Assembly (NCBI RefSeq): GCF_010977575.1
Contig: NZ_CP048812.1
Location: forward strand, 2,418,001-2,482,000
Direction of reading: 5' to 3'
DNA from: Halomonas socia
GTDB taxonomy: Bacteria > Pseudomonadota > Gammaproteobacteria > Pseudomonadales > Halomonadaceae
DNA length: 64,000 bases
In this document: one piece after another, positions 63,428 through 64,000 of the stretch
Numbering within the stretch: position 1 is the first letter of the stretch
Layout: every line of letters begins with the position of its first letter
The notes under the pieces: generated by a model
What the model was told of the DNA's origin: nothing
Seen by the model: the letters and a program-made list of their open reading frames with translations, nothing else
The model's database searches: none
Position numbers and translations under genes: made by a program

Positions 63428-64000
63428 ATGTCTACCGCCCCCGTGACGCTGATGGTGGCGCGCCGCGTGGCCCGTGGCCGCTACCGCGCGTTCATCGCCT
63501 GGCTCAATGAAGGCCGCGATTTGGCCGCCGACTTCGCCGGCTATCTCGGCTCCGGCGTGCTGGCGCCGCCGCCCGGCGACGACGAGTACCAGATCATCTT
63601 TCGCTTCCGTGACGCCCAGACCCTCGCCGCCTGGGAGCACTCAGCCTCGCGGCGTGCCTGGCTTTCGCGCGGCGGGGGCCTATTCGAGGCGCCCCATGAG
63701 CACCGTGCCACTGGGCTGGACCGCTGGTTTGTCGACGCCAGCGGCCAGGCGCCGCCGCGCTGGAAGCAGGCGGTGGCGATCTGGCTGGCGTTCTTTCCGG
63801 TGTCGCTGGCGTTTCAACTGCTGGCCGGTGGCGCGCTTGCCACCCTGCCGCTGCTCGCCAGGGTGCTAGTCAGTACCCTGGTACTCACGCCGCTGATGGT
63901 GTTCCTGTTCATTCCGCTCTCGACCCGCCTGCTGGCGCCCTGGCTGCGTGGCGAGCGCTCCGTGCGAGGGCGGCTGGGGCGTTTGCTGCACCAGCGCGGG
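63428..64000 (+). CDS. Antibiotic-biosynthesis-monooxygenase (ABM) domain membrane protein, 3' end outside window
   Basis: The frame opens at ATG 63428 (AGGAG seven bases upstream) and is still open at the window end, 191 codons. Residues 1-95 form an ABM-type dimeric ferredoxin-like domain (VTLMVARRVARGRYRAFIAW, YQIIFRFRDAQTLAAWEHSA). The rest has two transmembrane helices (about 120-140 and 150-170), the first preceded by the amphipathic PPRWKQAVAIWL, and a basic tail. ABM proteins with this membrane tail are widespread but functionally uncharacterised. Coding potential matches the genome. Confidence 0.82.
   Translation, partial: MSTAPVTLMVARRVARGRYRAFIAWLNEGRDLAADFAGYLGSGVLAPPPGDDEYQIIFRFRDAQTLAAWEHSASRRAWLSRGGGLFEAPHEHRATGLDRWFVDASGQAPPRWKQAVAIWLAFFPVSLAFQLLAGGALATLPLLARVLVSTLVLTPLMVFLFIPLSTRLLAPWLRGERSVRGRLGRLLHQRG

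Noticed and set aside
1-64000. tRNA, rRNA, phage or integrase genes
   Set aside because: I looked for cloverleaf-like segments, CCA ends, 16S/23S landmarks and integrase or transposase motifs and found none convincing; without a covariance search small RNAs could still be missed.

Overview
The window reads as a chromosomal segment of a high-GC, heterotrophic, halophilic gammaproteobacterium, most likely Halomonadaceae (Halomonas/Chromohalobacter-like). The inference rests on the dense TRAP transporter complement (three DctPQM sets and one TAXI set with a universal stress protein), a Pseudomonas-type fruBKA operon, a phasin, and a uronate/aldonate cluster resembling the L-gulonate pathway I recall from Chromohalobacter. 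No rRNA, tRNA, CRISPR, phage or insertion sequence was seen.

Layout. 1-1427: 3' part of an L-lactate permease gene, with an LldR-like operator upstream. 1837-2544: GST. 2764-15678: hexuronate/hexonate catabolism (GntR regulator, two TRAP systems, UxaC, ManD, RspB-like dehydrogenase, UxuB, UxuA). 15783-21581: D-amino-acid salvage (SSS symporter, RidA, D-aminoacylase, RpiR regulator, D-serine-dehydratase-like enzyme). 21586-24320: a LacI regulator fused to a 2-keto-3-deoxygluconate (KDG) kinase, plus a HAD phosphatase. 24486-28498: gamma carbonic anhydrase, phasin, nucleobase permease and a FetAB-type exporter. 28675-33368: modABC, a diguanylate cyclase and a small periplasmic sulfite-oxidase-fold protein. 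33483-37143: DUF192 protein and a third TRAP system. 37248-43715: KamA-family radical SAM enzyme, TAXI-TRAP and a UspA protein. 43793-47458: sulfide-oxidation module (cytochrome c, flavocytochrome c flavoprotein, YedE-like transporter, fused SoxYZ). 47779-52294: DUF2189, MOSC and LprI-like genes, then a DUF1538/PII-like/CBS operon. 52501-56144: a second sulfite-oxidase-fold protein with a hybrid histidine kinase, and a CDF transporter. 56278-63127: cra and fruBKA. 63428-64000: start of an ABM-domain membrane protein.

How it works together. Uronates imported by TRAP would pass UxaC, UxuB and UxuA/ManD to KDG. The kinase half of the LacI fusion could then phosphorylate KDG, so regulator and enzyme of one pathway may share a polypeptide. 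N-acyl-D-amino acids would be deacylated, the D-amino acids deaminated by a PLP enzyme, and reactive enamines cleared by RidA. Sulfide oxidised by the flavocytochrome pair could be loaded onto the SoxYZ carrier.

Quality caveat. Three permease genes (lctP, the first dctM, fruA) are each broken by one missing G in a G-run. A fourth small gene is broken by one extra base. Restoring one base gives normal-length proteins in the three cases that can be checked in full, so these may be sequencing errors. The most interesting items are the LacI-KDG kinase fusion, two loci pairing a cysteine-ligand-less sulfite-oxidase-fold protein with a related sensor domain, the DUF1538/PII-like/CBS operon, and the reduced Sox-like module.
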